Positions 26,763 through 34,846 of a stretch of DNA of 38,779 bases are shown one piece after another. The position numbers and the translations under genes were made by a program. Below the pieces are notes generated by a model. The model worked only from the letters and a program-made list of their open reading frames with translations, did not search any database and was not told the origin of the DNA. Source of the DNA: an uncultured Opitutales bacterium (GTDB lineage: Bacteria > Verrucomicrobiota > Verrucomicrobiia > Opitutales > Intestinicryptomonadaceae); contig URYY01000004.1 of assembly GCA_900552245.1 (NCBI GenBank), positions 1-38,779 on the forward strand. Reading direction: 5' to 3'. Position 1 is the stretch's first letter, and each line of letters starts with the position of its first letter.

Positions 26763-27281
26763 ATGAAAAATATATTAACTCTTTTAATTACAACGATTTT
26801 CTGCTTTTCATGTACATATTATGATACAAAAGTAGATTTCAAAGAATTGATTAAGCGGTATATGACAATTGACGAAGCAATTTGTCTATATGAAAAACCT
26901 TATAGTTTTGATAAAAGCTACAAAGTGCAGAATCCATCCGTATTAGGATACGCCTGTTTTAAACTAAAAAATAAGCCTAATTTAAAAGACTTCAAATTAG
27001 AAGAAGTCAGCGAGTTGTCTATGAAAAAGGATAGAAAACTATTTCAAGATTCACAGGCAGCATTATTGCATATAATTTCAAAGTCGGAGGATTCTGAGGC
27101 AAAGGTAGCATTTTTAAACTTTATAGAAAAGTACCATGACAATATGGTATTTATATACCGAAATTCCTATCCTTTAATTCTTGAAATGGAAAATGATAAG
27201 ACAACGAAGTTTGTTTTCTACGGAGTTATTTTTAGTCCATTGTCTGAAATAGTTTACTGCATTTTGTTGTACTATCCTTAG
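26763..27281 (+). CDS. Small lipoprotein, unknown
   Basis: ATG 26763 with AAAAGGA eight bases upstream gives a 172-residue protein that starts MKNILTLLITTIFCFSC, a lipoprotein signal with lipobox FSC. The mature part is helix-rich, charged, and shows no family I can name. The block LLHIISKSEDSEAKVAFLNF looks like an amphipathic helical pair. The gene lies 156 bp after an ATCTTTACAA word, as do two other exported-protein genes in this region. Exported lipoproteins of this size in toxin-immunity clusters are often immunity proteins; this is inference from the neighbourhood only. Confidence 0.65.
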   Translation: MKNILTLLITTIFCFSCTYYDTKVDFKELIKRYMTIDEAICLYEKPYSFDKSYKVQNPSVLGYACFKLKNKPNLKDFKLEEVSELSMKKDRKLFQDSQAALLHIISKSEDSEAKVAFLNFIEKYHDNMVFIYRNSYPLILEMENDKTTKFVFYGVIFSPLSEIVYCILLYYP

Positions 27282-27316
27282 AAATAAAAGAGCTAACTCG
27301 CACTAGGAATACAATC

Positions 27317-27829
27317 ATGAAAAACCAATCATATACCCGCTTTAATATTCATAATGTACTTAATATGAAAAAGAATATTTATGCTCTAGTTATATTGATT
27401 TCATCATTTGTAATACAGGGTAGATATGTGGCCCGTTTTATTGGTCCAGAATCTCCTACCTCTTTTGTAGCATTAAATATTTTTACATTCGCTTTGCTTT
27501 ACTCCATGAGGGAACTTGCATTGTCTATTGCATCGTCTAAGCTTTCTTTACTTATATTCGGATTACTTCTTCCTCTGATTTTATATACTCCTTATATTCT
27601 TGCTACAGAACCGGATCCTATATTATTTTCTTTACTACTGCATTGGGGAGGGCTTCTTTCTTTGGCATTTTTGTGCACTGTAGTAATTCCATTGTTGTAT
27701 TTCATTTTTATTTGTTATGTGAAAATTAAAAATGAAAAATGGCTGCATACGAAAATGATTTGTGGAAATAGAATATTGTTTTTATTATTTGCGATTAGCA
27801 ATGTTGCAATATTTTTAACGGTATCGTAA
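27317..27829 (+). CDS. Small polytopic membrane protein, unknown
   Basis: ATG 27317, with AGGAAT upstream, gives 170 residues with about four membrane helices (roughly 21-38, 46-62, 74-98, 103-130) and a final hydrophobic stretch (152-169). The loops are short. There are no catalytic motifs and no recognisable family. An internal ATG at 27365 (MKKNIYALVILIS) is an alternative start that would remove 16 polar residues. Its 3' end overlaps, in another frame, an open stretch that runs into the next gene (see 27799-27930). Four-helix membrane proteins of this kind occur as immunity proteins against pore-forming or membrane-active toxins; here that is a guess. Confidence 0.6.
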   Translation: MKNQSYTRFNIHNVLNMKKNIYALVILISSFVIQGRYVARFIGPESPTSFVALNIFTFALLYSMRELALSIASSKLSLLIFGLLLPLILYTPYILATEPDPILFSLLLHWGGLLSLAFLCTVVIPLLYFIFICYVKIKNEKWLHTKMICGNRILFLLFAISNVAIFLTVS

Positions 27830-27930
27830 CTAGAACTGATCTTTTGGCGGATCAGTATGGGTATTTTAACAATATGCTAAGCATAAAGAAAGTGTCGATA
27901 AATTCTGAGGGCGAAGGTGGTACGTTATGA
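27799..27930 (+). pseudogene. C-terminal tail of an unknown coding sequence, overlapping the next gene by ATGA
   Basis: An open frame runs from 27799 to the TGA at 27928-27930 and ends TDLLADQYGYFNNMLSIKKV followed by SINSEGEGGTL. It has no ATG start at its head. Its stop codon overlaps the ATG of the following gene (ATGA), the arrangement usual between polymorphic-toxin C-termini and their immunity genes. It looks like a toxin tail fused by recombination into the end of the upstream membrane protein gene. The protein is too short to assign a toxin family. Confidence 0.4.
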
Positions 27931-28412
27931 ACATGTTTTATTATTTTTCAGGTTATGAAGCAAAAGAAGGAGATTTTGTTTCATGGGAAAATCAATATGG
28001 CTTCTTAAAACAAATTTTTTATCCTTTTTCAAAAGAAGCTAAAACGATTTTGGGAGATAATAAAGGAGGTTGTTATTTTACTTTTCCCGATATGCGTGGA
28101 ATAAACAACTTTAATTTTTTCTCGATTGACGATCAGATTAAGTTATTAAAACGAAAAGATGGTTCTCTTCCTAGCAAACTGTCAAAAAAGAATTATGATC
28201 ACGAAAACAATGTCTATTTTTATTCAGACGAAACTTTAGTGTGTAAAAATGATAGAATAAAATTTCATGGATTTAAAGGAACTGTAATCCATTCTGATAA
28301 AAATGGGATATACGTATGGTTTGATTATTTAAAAGAATTTGGCGAGGAAGCTTGGCTTATATATCCATATTTTGATAATGATTTTAAAAAGATTAATTTC
28401 GCGTTAAGTTGA
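27927..28412 (+). CDS. Small protein of a local three-member family (member 1)
   Basis: The protein has 161 residues and no signal peptide or membrane segment. It begins MNMFYYFSGYEAKEGDFVSW, the family N-terminal motif Y-Y/F-S-G-Y/H-x3-x-GD-x-V. A related block recurs in its second half (VYFYSDETLVCKNDRIKFHG), so the protein seems to be two copies of a beta-rich unit of about 70 residues. The C-terminus has WLIYPYFD where the sister proteins have RFFPYVID. It is followed at once by an Rhs-like fragment and preceded by a possible toxin tail, which is the position of an immunity gene. It is the most diverged of the three copies. Confidence 0.7.
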   Translation: MNMFYYFSGYEAKEGDFVSWENQYGFLKQIFYPFSKEAKTILGDNKGGCYFTFPDMRGINNFNFFSIDDQIKLLKRKDGSLPSKLSKKNYDHENNVYFYSDETLVCKNDRIKFHGFKGTVIHSDKNGIYVWFDYLKEFGEEAWLIYPYFDNDFKKINFALS

Positions 28413-28984
28413 AGGACACGCAGGGGAATGTTCTTTACGAGGCTAACTACGCCTACGGCGCAAGCGTTAAATTGCCGAGCTTTTCGGCGCAGAACAAGAC
28501 TATTTCCTACACATATAACGCACTTAGCAGTATTAGCGAAATCAATCTAATCGGTGAGTCCAAGATAGTAAATACTTACGACGACTTGCAGCGCATATCC
28601 TCAAGTAGCTATATGTTGGGGACAAGCGAATTAAAAAAGCTAGAATATAACTTGACAAGCGATAATAAGTTAAATAGCTCCATTAGCGAGAGATGTAGAG
28701 ATGCTGTTATGAATTGGCAGTATGAATATTTTGTTGATAGTCCCGGTTTAGCAAAGGCAAGTCTAAACTCCGGCTCCGGCAATGCTTTGCTAGATGGATA
28801 TTGTCTAGAGGATTTGTACTCGGCGTCAGGCGAAAACGGATATAAATTTACCGAGCCAGAGAAAAATAATCTTTCGATGTTATCATTAAAACTAAACTTC
28901 GACGACAGACTTAAAGCGTCTAAAATGAAAGATGAAATAAAAAAAGAAATTTCTCAAACCAAGGCAAAGCTAAAAAACAAATAA
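28409..28984 (+). pseudogene. Displaced YD-repeat (Rhs/WapA-like) protein fragment
   Basis: The 191-codon open frame has no proper start: it begins at a TTG overlapping the stop of the previous gene. Its N-terminal ~75 residues contain YD-repeat sequence: VLYEANYAYGASVKL, TISYTYNALSSISEI and KIVNTYDDLQRISSSSY. These are the 'YxYNALxxI' and 'NTYDDLxR' units of Rhs proteins. The last ~60 residues are Lys/Glu-rich and unlike YD repeats. GC content is higher than in the neighbours, suggesting separate origin. It resembles the displaced rhs tips found as orphan toxin modules downstream of rhs loci. The parent gene is not in the window. Confidence 0.7.
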
Positions 28985-29078
28985 TTCTATTCTTGCAAAA
29001 CAATGAAAGAACCTTATACACAACTAGAAGTGGTTTTGATATGTATCACGGACTAAAGACATCTACTCTACATTTCCT

Positions 29079-29124
29079 AAGCCGCTTGTCTAACTCCTTT
29101 ATGCCTCCCATGCACTAGCGGCTT
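29079..29124 (+). terminator. Inverted repeat, possible weak terminator after the YD-repeat fragment
   Basis: AAGCCGCT (29079-29086) and AGCGGCTT (29117-29124) are perfect inverted copies enclosing 30 nt, followed by TAATTT. The loop is long and the T-run poor, so termination is uncertain. Confidence 0.3.
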
Positions 29125-29150
29125 TAATTTGCAGAATTGAGGAATATAAA

Positions 29151-29741
29151 ATGAAATATTTTATAGCGTTATTTTTTGCTTTTTTAACTTTTTCATGCAC
29201 TGACAAAAATAAAGATTTGCAGGAAAATAGTTGCTATTCCACAAGTCCCCAAGGAGAAAATATTTATTCCGTAGAGCACAAAAATGGAATATTGTTTCTT
29301 AAAATAGGTAATTTAGATCTCAACACTCGTGCATCCGTATACAGCCGCTATAAAATACGCCCTTTATCTAAGGAATACATATTTTTACAGTCATCGGACA
29401 TTGGCGACTATATAATTACAAATAGGATTTTAAATGAATGGAATACATTTGAAACAAAAAATATAAAAGTTGGTGCCTATGACGTTTTTATTATATCCTC
29501 GAAACCCTATGGCTTAGACGATCCCGAAAGGGATTCCGACGGGCTACTCGTTCTATTTGTAAATGGGAGAAATTTAGAGGTCTTTAAGTTGGAAGGGAAG
29601 TTTCATTTTAAATTCTCGCGCATTGACATTAAGGAAAATTCCATATCGATAGAGACCGAATTGAATAGCTACACTTTTGATATTTCGGATACGCTTTCTT
29701 TGCGGCAGAATAAAAAACATGTACCCTCAGTTGTGCGCTGA
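29151..29741 (+). CDS. Lipoprotein, unknown
   Basis: ATG 29151, with GAGGAATA just upstream, gives 196 residues. The start MKYFIALFFAFLTFSC is a lipoprotein signal with lipobox FSC (Cys16). The mature domain is predicted to be mostly beta strands: IYSVEHKNGILFLKIGNLDL, a middle IGDYIITNRILNEWNTF, and SDGLLVLFVNGRNLEVFKLE. No family is recognised. It follows the displaced YD-repeat fragment, which is the position an immunity gene for that fragment's C-terminus would take. An outer- or inner-membrane-tethered periplasmic immunity protein is possible, but nothing in the sequence proves it. Confidence 0.65.
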   Translation: MKYFIALFFAFLTFSCTDKNKDLQENSCYSTSPQGENIYSVEHKNGILFLKIGNLDLNTRASVYSRYKIRPLSKEYIFLQSSDIGDYIITNRILNEWNTFETKNIKVGAYDVFIISSKPYGLDDPERDSDGLLVLFVNGRNLEVFKLEGKFHFKFSRIDIKENSISIETELNSYTFDISDTLSLRQNKKHVPSVVR

Positions 29742-29758
29742 TTAAAAAAAAGAGTCTA

Positions 29759-30223
29759 ATGAAAATATTTTATTATTCAGGTCATTTAGTAAAGGACGGA
29801 GATACAGTTTTGTATCTGTGCCCTCCGGAATTTATTATTTATCGCGCAAATATTACAAATGGCGATTTGAGTTTTATTCCATTAAACCCTGATGTAAATT
29901 TTTATCCGGGAGAAATTCCAGATGAACACATTCTTTTGGTTTCAAGAAAAAATTCGCCTGAGATTCTTTTGGGTACATTTGGTGAAAAAAAACGTTATAA
30001 TGAAACAGAACACATTTACTATTATGAAGATCGAAGCGTTGCGGAAGTAGGCGACATCGTTTTTATGGGAAATGCTATCGGTAAAATTTCTTACATTTCG
30101 GATAGAACAAAAAATACATCATCTGATAGTGGAATATTCATTCAATTTGAAAGAGAATATGATGTGAGATTTTTCCCATATGTTATTGATGAGATTAAAT
30201 TGGTATCAAAGCAAAAGTTGTGA
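29759..30223 (+). CDS. Small protein of a local three-member family (member 2)
   Basis: The 154-residue protein has no signal peptide. It begins MKIFYYSGHLVKDGDTVLYL and shows the internal repeat clearly: FYYSGHLVKDGDTVLY at the start and IYYYEDRSVAEVGDIVF at about residues 83-99. With member 3 it shares LVSRKNSxEILL, a YNE-x-YYY/K-D block and the ending RFFPYVID. The two units look like small beta barrels (SH3 or KOW-like in spacing), but I cannot name a family. It overlaps member 3 by one base (TGATG), so the two are translated together. Such tandem small soluble proteins fit an array of immunity genes. Confidence 0.75.
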   Translation: MKIFYYSGHLVKDGDTVLYLCPPEFIIYRANITNGDLSFIPLNPDVNFYPGEIPDEHILLVSRKNSPEILLGTFGEKKRYNETEHIYYYEDRSVAEVGDIVFMGNAIGKISYISDRTKNTSSDSGIFIQFEREYDVRFFPYVIDEIKLVSKQKL

Positions 30224-30666
30224 TGGATATATATTATTTTTCAGGATATAGAGTCGAGCTTGGAGACATTGTTTTTTATCATATAAAAGATATATATTAT
30301 TCGATGTATTTTGTCCGCTCTATAAATAATGGTTTTGTGAAATTCCAGAATTTAAGAGATGTGGAAGATGAACTCCACATCAAAGTTCCCGATGAAAGAT
30401 GCTATTTAGTATCTCGCAAAAATTCATCTGAGATTTTGCTTTGCAAATCAATTAAGCCTCAAAATTATAATGAAAATGCTAATAAATTCTATTATAAAGA
30501 TGGAACTGCTTTAAAAATTGGAGATTTGGTGTCTATTGATGGAAAGGTTAATGCCGTCGTAAATAATATATTGCATCCGGACCCTCAAAAAAATTTTAAC
30601 GGTGGAATCTTATTAACAATAATTGGACAAAAAGAATCTAGATTTTTTCCATATGTAATCGATTGA
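30223..30666 (+). CDS. Small protein of a local three-member family (member 3)
   Basis: ATG 30223 overlaps the stop of member 2. The 147-residue protein begins MDIYYFSGYRVELGDIVFYH and repeats the unit as FYYKDGTALKIGDLVSIDG at about residues 87-105. It shares LVSRKNSSEILL and RFFPYVID with member 2, and YYFSGY with member 1. An alternative GTG one codon upstream (30220) is possible but not needed. No signal peptide or membrane helix is seen, so it probably acts in the cytoplasm. Confidence 0.75.
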   Translation: MDIYYFSGYRVELGDIVFYHIKDIYYSMYFVRSINNGFVKFQNLRDVEDELHIKVPDERCYLVSRKNSSEILLCKSIKPQNYNENANKFYYKDGTALKIGDLVSIDGKVNAVVNNILHPDPQKNFNGGILLTIIGQKESRFFPYVID

Positions 30667-31587
30667 ATAAACCTTTTAAAAAGAGCAGAAAATAGATAGT
30701 CTCCGTAGAGAAATTTTATATAGACCAACCTAATTAGCGGCAAATATTTTAAAATGACCAGAAAGAAATACTAAAAATTTCACTATTCAAATTTATAGTT
30801 TTTACGATTCTAAAGCTAATTTATGGGGTTAGGTTGAATGAAATAGATCTTCTTTTACATTATCTTGATACGTGGGATTTTCAAAAGGCTCGCAATAAAG
30901 AGAATGCTCGTACGCCCCAGATGATTTTGAATAAAAGAATGGTTTTCTAAAAGACACTGAAATTCCCACATTCTCACAAGGGAATAACGCTGTCGAAATT
31001 GAGCCAATAAATAATGCGGGATATCCTCGACGTATTATAAAAGTCGGAAACGTTTCAAATGACACGAAGCGTAAGCTAATAGATCACCCACCTATCGGTA
31101 TAGTTAGACCAAGTTAAAATTTATATAATTTACTACGCTAGTTCATTTTATATGTACTGAGTGCTTAGACAATCTTAAAGACAGAAATTATCTAATTAAA
31201 GAAATATAAATATTAAAAAAACAAAGAGAAGTTTTTTACTTCCTAAATGAAAATGAAATAATAAGCCTTGCCCTGTAAAGTTTATTCGCTGTAGTAATTT
31301 TTTAAATAAAACTTTAAAAGATTGATTTATAAAAGCGCATATGTAGAACTTATACCCGAAAACTTCACCCACGGCAATAACGCACTCTGACTTTAGCCGG
31401 CCGCCGCATGTTTATTACTTTTGTTATCCACCCCACTTATCTACTGGCGAACAAACAAAAGTCTAAGAATACCGAAAAAAGTAAAGGAACAATAATCGGA
31501 GCTAAGAAGGATTTTTTTGGAATTTTCCCCACGACGAAGTGAACTCGTCGGACGTGAAGCTTAAGCCGGTAGTCAAACTTAGAACTC
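30667..31587. other. Long gene-poor stretch with coding debris
   Basis: About 920 bp without an intact gene. The piece 30846-31117 has protein-like plus-strand frames joined by one frameshift: a first open part (LLLHYLDTWDFQKARNKENA, to the stop at 30950) and a second (from 30935) ending RRIIKVGNVSNDTKRKLIDH then PPIGIVRPS at 31117. A 78-codon GTG-started frame also covers 30829-31065 on the minus strand, so the coding strand is not settled. The rest, 31120-31587, is AT-rich with stops in all frames. I cannot assign a family to any of it. Confidence 0.35.
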
Positions 31588-31852
31588 TATTTTGTGCACA
31601 CGCATCGTCCACAGGAAAGAGCTTTGAACGCAAATAAGAATGCTATCAAAATAGCTTGCAATGTTTCTCAAAGAAATTGTATTTGCGCAAAGCGGGCGCA
31701 GACGAACTTGTCGCTACTGTAGTGGAATTAAACGCAAAACCAAGAAAAGTGTAAAACTTAAAAGATCCCGAAGTTTGCTTTCACCATCTGAATTTTGGCG
31801 GATTGCCCGCCTCGCATAAGAAGCATAAAAATTATCTTTTTAATCTTTACAA
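31588..31852 (+). mobile_element. IS30-family transposase relic (C-terminal part, frameshifted)
   Basis: Two frames joined by a shift near 31672 give a recognisable IS30 transposase end. YFVHTHRPQERALNANKN aligns with the family's YF-x-x-P-x-S-P/W-x-x-RGTNENTNGL block, which holds the last catalytic Glu. KKLYLRKAGADELVATVVEL then NAKPRKV aligns with its KKT-x-L-x5-HEL-x6-LNNRPRK block. After an in-frame stop, NLKDPEVCF matches the LKFKTPKEI end. The catalytic Asp residues and both IS ends are missing, so it is a dead fragment. It lies just before the exported gene at 31949. Confidence 0.7.
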
Positions 31853-31948
31853 ACCAAGAGCATCAAACTATTAAACATTTGTTAGCTCTTTGCACTGGAT
31901 TTTATAACTTACCTATAAGAATTCCTTAAACCAATGTTAATGGGATAT

Positions 31949-32434
31949 ATGAAAAAATTTTTATTCTATTTATTTTTTGCCTATACTTCAGCCTTTTGCT
32001 TTGCCCTAGACGTAAAGGAAGAGCTTTGGCGTAGATTTGTGGAGTCTAAGGATTTCTATGTTCTAAACTCGGGCTCCACAGATAATCCCGAAGATATTGT
32101 TGCCAATGCTAAGAGAAAAAATATGTACATAGATTTTTTCTCCGAATTGCAGAATTTTGAATGTATGGTAGATATTGGTAATTGTAGTATTGTAGCAAAA
32201 GAAGGTGAAAGTAGCGATGAACCTTTTTTAACTTACATATTGCCGTTTGTTAAGGACAAAGCTATACCATTTCGTTTCAGTGCTTTTTCTTTGGAAAAGA
32301 TGGTAAGGTTCGAATCCTTATTAGCATATAAAAGTAACTCTATAAAAGTTAAAATCTTTTGTGAGGATGAGTCAGACCGCGCAAATAAATCTTACACATA
32401 TATTTCAATTTCAAATTGCGAGTATGAAAAGTAG
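31949..32434 (+). CDS. Small secreted protein, unknown
   Basis: The start is uncertain among three ATGs at 31934, 31940 and 31949. The last gives the cleanest signal peptide (MKKFLFYLFFAYTSAFCFA) and is chosen, with TGGGATAT upstream as a weak ribosome binding site. The mature protein of ~140 residues begins LDVKEELWRRFVESKDFYVL. It contains three Cys, which might form disulfides in the periplasm. No family is recognised. It lies 97 bp after an ATCTTTACAA word that closes the IS30 relic, as with the exported genes at 26763 and 34149. Confidence 0.6.
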   Translation: MKKFLFYLFFAYTSAFCFALDVKEELWRRFVESKDFYVLNSGSTDNPEDIVANAKRKNMYIDFFSELQNFECMVDIGNCSIVAKEGESSDEPFLTYILPFVKDKAIPFRFSAFSLEKMVRFESLLAYKSNSIKVKIFCEDESDRANKSYTYISISNCEYEK

Positions 32435-32522
32435 GCTTAGCCAAAAGTTCCTTCATTGTATTTGTTCGCATGAATGATCAAGGCTATGTATATATTTTAA
32501 CTTAAAACAAGGAGCTGAAGAG

Positions 32523-32963
32523 ATGAAAAAATTAACAACCCTTATCGTACTAGTTTTTTGTATAAATGTTTTTGTGTGCAATGCGCATCAAATAATAAAT
32601 CACAATAGCTATACATTGGTTGATGATTATTTAAAGTCATTTGAGGAATCACAAAACGATGTAACTTTCATTTTCAAGGGAAGCGGATGGAATGGTAAAA
32701 CCTTTATGTTGCAATCTCCCAAACGCTTATTGGGTGAGTTTAAGAAGGATTTGTTTAAAGAGCTTTCCTTTAACATGAATCCCATAGTTGATGCTAATCC
32801 TGGCGAAATACCTTTTTCATTAGAAGTTCTGGACGCAAGCGCTTCATATAAAGAAATTAAAGTTGATTTAAATATTAATCCCGCAAAAGGTAAATTTATC
32901 GTACTTTATTGGGAAGGGGCAAATTTTTCAGTAAAAGCTTACAAAAACCGTATACAAAATTAA
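32523..32963 (+). CDS. Small secreted protein, unknown
   Basis: A good ribosome binding site (AAGGAG, 8 bp before ATG 32523) and a clear signal peptide (MKKLTTLIVLVFCINVFVCNA) support this 146-residue gene. The mature domain of ~125 residues is predicted to be mainly beta strands, with VTFIFKGSGWNGKTFML, YKEIKVDLNINPAKGKFIVL and the ending FSVKAYKNRIQN. I recognise no family. It is probably periplasmic, and could be an immunity protein by location only. Confidence 0.7.
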   Translation: MKKLTTLIVLVFCINVFVCNAHQIINHNSYTLVDDYLKSFEESQNDVTFIFKGSGWNGKTFMLQSPKRLLGEFKKDLFKELSFNMNPIVDANPGEIPFSLEVLDASASYKEIKVDLNINPAKGKFIVLYWEGANFSVKAYKNRIQN

Positions 32964-33148
32964 CTAATTTACTTCTTGAATTTCTATTTTGTTAGCGCTC
33001 GCATTTGAATCTTGAATTCCCCTTTTGACTTTCTCTCATTAGATGGTGGATTCGCACGGATTAAGGAGATTTGAACTTCACTTGAAATTATTGAGCCTTT
33101 ATTTATTTTCTTAACAAGTTTGTCATCGTACATTGAGGTTTTAATCCT

Positions 33149-33922
33149 ATGTCTGGATACTTTTTCAAACCGCTAGTTATATACTGGCTTTTGGGAAAAG
33201 GCGATGTGCTTTTATATAATAATATTTCTAATATTGACATTCTAAGAGTTGGAATCTTAGATGTTCGCATGGACGTATGTGTTGAATTTGAATGTAGGAA
33301 TAAGAGAAAATACATGTTAATCTTATCTATTTGCCTATTTCACTACATTCTGGGATATGGTGGATTAGCAATATTATTCAAAGATTTTAATGTTGTATGC
33401 TTTGCATTGGGGGCTTTACTCTCGATAATTATAAGCTATGTATTCTATTTTTTTACAAAAGTATATTTGAAATATCGAAGTAATAGTTGGAAATTTATTA
33501 ACATTTTCGATTCGTTAATTGCTTGGACCTTTGGTGGAATATATGGTTATTATATCTTTTTTGTAGTAGCTTTTCAAAATGCCTATCCAAATCCACACTA
33601 CCTTTGGGGACTATTTTCTGGGAGCCTTTTTGGTGCTATTTTTGGATCTGTTTTAGGTGAGAAAATTTTCGCAATTCTTAATTCCGGTACCTACAACAAA
33701 AGCCTTCATAAAATAGGCAAAAGATCTTTTTTCGAGTTGGCTGTTTTGGGATTTTTCATGGGAACGATTTTAAGCGGCATAATTTTCTTTACATTAGGCT
33801 TTCAACACCAGTTTCTTGTTGCCCTTTTTATACTATATCCATTTTCGATATTTTATATAGCATTGCTTAAAATTTTTGACTTCGTCTTGAATAAGTATTT
33901 TAGTGTAAGTTCCAAAATATAG
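33149..33922 (+). CDS. Polytopic membrane protein, unknown
   Basis: The ATG at 33149 gives 257 residues. The first ~50 are mainly soluble and contain YNNISNIDILRVGILDVRMD. They are followed by about six membrane helices, starting with YMLILSICLFHYILGYGGLA. A Gly-rich helix (LFSGSLFGAIFGSVLGE) sits in the middle and LFILYPFSIFYIALL near the end. No transporter family is recognised. A GAGG sits 12 bp before the ATG. The N-terminal segment might be a separate fragment fused on, since an ATG-like start at the first helix (near 33313) would give a more usual membrane protein. Confidence 0.6.
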   Translation: MSGYFFKPLVIYWLLGKGDVLLYNNISNIDILRVGILDVRMDVCVEFECRNKRKYMLILSICLFHYILGYGGLAILFKDFNVVCFALGALLSIIISYVFYFFTKVYLKYRSNSWKFINIFDSLIAWTFGGIYGYYIFFVVAFQNAYPNPHYLWGLFSGSLFGAIFGSVLGEKIFAILNSGTYNKSLHKIGKRSFFELAVLGFFMGTILSGIIFFTLGFQHQFLVALFILYPFSIFYIALLKIFDFVLNKYFSVSSKI

Positions 33923-34148
33923 CGGAAATGATATATGGGCGCTTGCAGGTTGATAGTTTGGAATTGAAGCGATTAAAATCACACGCTCATGAGTGGCATA
34001 ACTAACTATCTTTTTTTATCTTTACAATCTGAGAGTATAAATCTACAAAGTTGTTCACAAACGCTTTGTACTGAAAAATCGAAATTGCGAGTATTAGCGC
34101 ATTCAAACAATATATTCAGGCTACGGAGTGTTAACAGCTAGAATCTTT

Positions 34149-34792
34149 ATGACAAATAAACTTTTTCTTTATCTCTGTATTTGTTGCAGTATTTTTAGCA
34201 GCGTATCCTTTGCTAAAGAGCTCAACATGTTGGATTTTTTTAAGTCATTAGAGCCAACAATGAAAAAATAAATGTATCACTTGACAATAATTCATTAGAA
34301 TATGTTTCGTTAAGTTATAATCCTACAAAGAGAAATCTTAATTACAAAAACCTTGAATTTAAAACTTACGGAGATAATAAGATTTCAAAAAAAGGATATG
34401 TTGTCGTTCGTATCCGAAACCATAGTGATTCAAAACAAAATAAAATATTTTTATTTGACCCCAAAACATATATTTTAATTGCTTCTGCAAACATGCTTAG
34501 TGCCGATGTGCCTAATTTGAAAAAAATTCCAAAATTTTCTATAGAAGATTTTATTGACGTTATATATAAATTCAACAATTACCTTATAGAAAATAAATAT
34601 AACAAAGATTTTGGGTTAGACGCAAAATATCTTGAATCATTGGGTATATCAAAAGATTATAAAAATATAGAATTGATGTTTTCTTATGATTATTCATGGG
34701 ATTGGCTCGATTCGCTAAGATTCGGAGCGATCTACATTTTTGAAATGGACCTTCGAACAAAAGACTTCCAAAAAGTAAAATTTTATAAGTAA
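34149..34792 (+). pseudogene. Exported protein gene broken by a one-base frameshift
   Basis: ATG 34149 starts a signal peptide (MTNKLFLYLCICCSIFSSVS, then FAKE) and runs to a stop at 34269-34271. From 34244 another frame is open all the way to TAA 34792 and reads EKINVSLDNNSLEYVSLSYN onward. It contains SIEDFIDVIYKFNNYLIENK and YDYSWDWLDSLRFGAIYIFE. Adding one base near 34244-34262 would join the two into a protein of about 214 residues. This looks like a recent single-base loss or a sequencing error. The family is unknown; the Trp/Tyr-rich end is somewhat like that of the 24397/25315 pair. Confidence 0.6.
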
Positions 34793-34846
34793 CCCTCTCT
34801 ACCTAAAGCTTAATAGGGGAATTGGGATCATAAGATAAATCTCTAA

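Noticed and set aside
32305..32322. A T-arm-like sequence (TAAGG-TTCGAAT-CCTTA) resembling part of a tRNA
   Set aside because: It lies inside the coding frame of the 31949 gene, and no acceptor, D or anticodon stem can be built around it.
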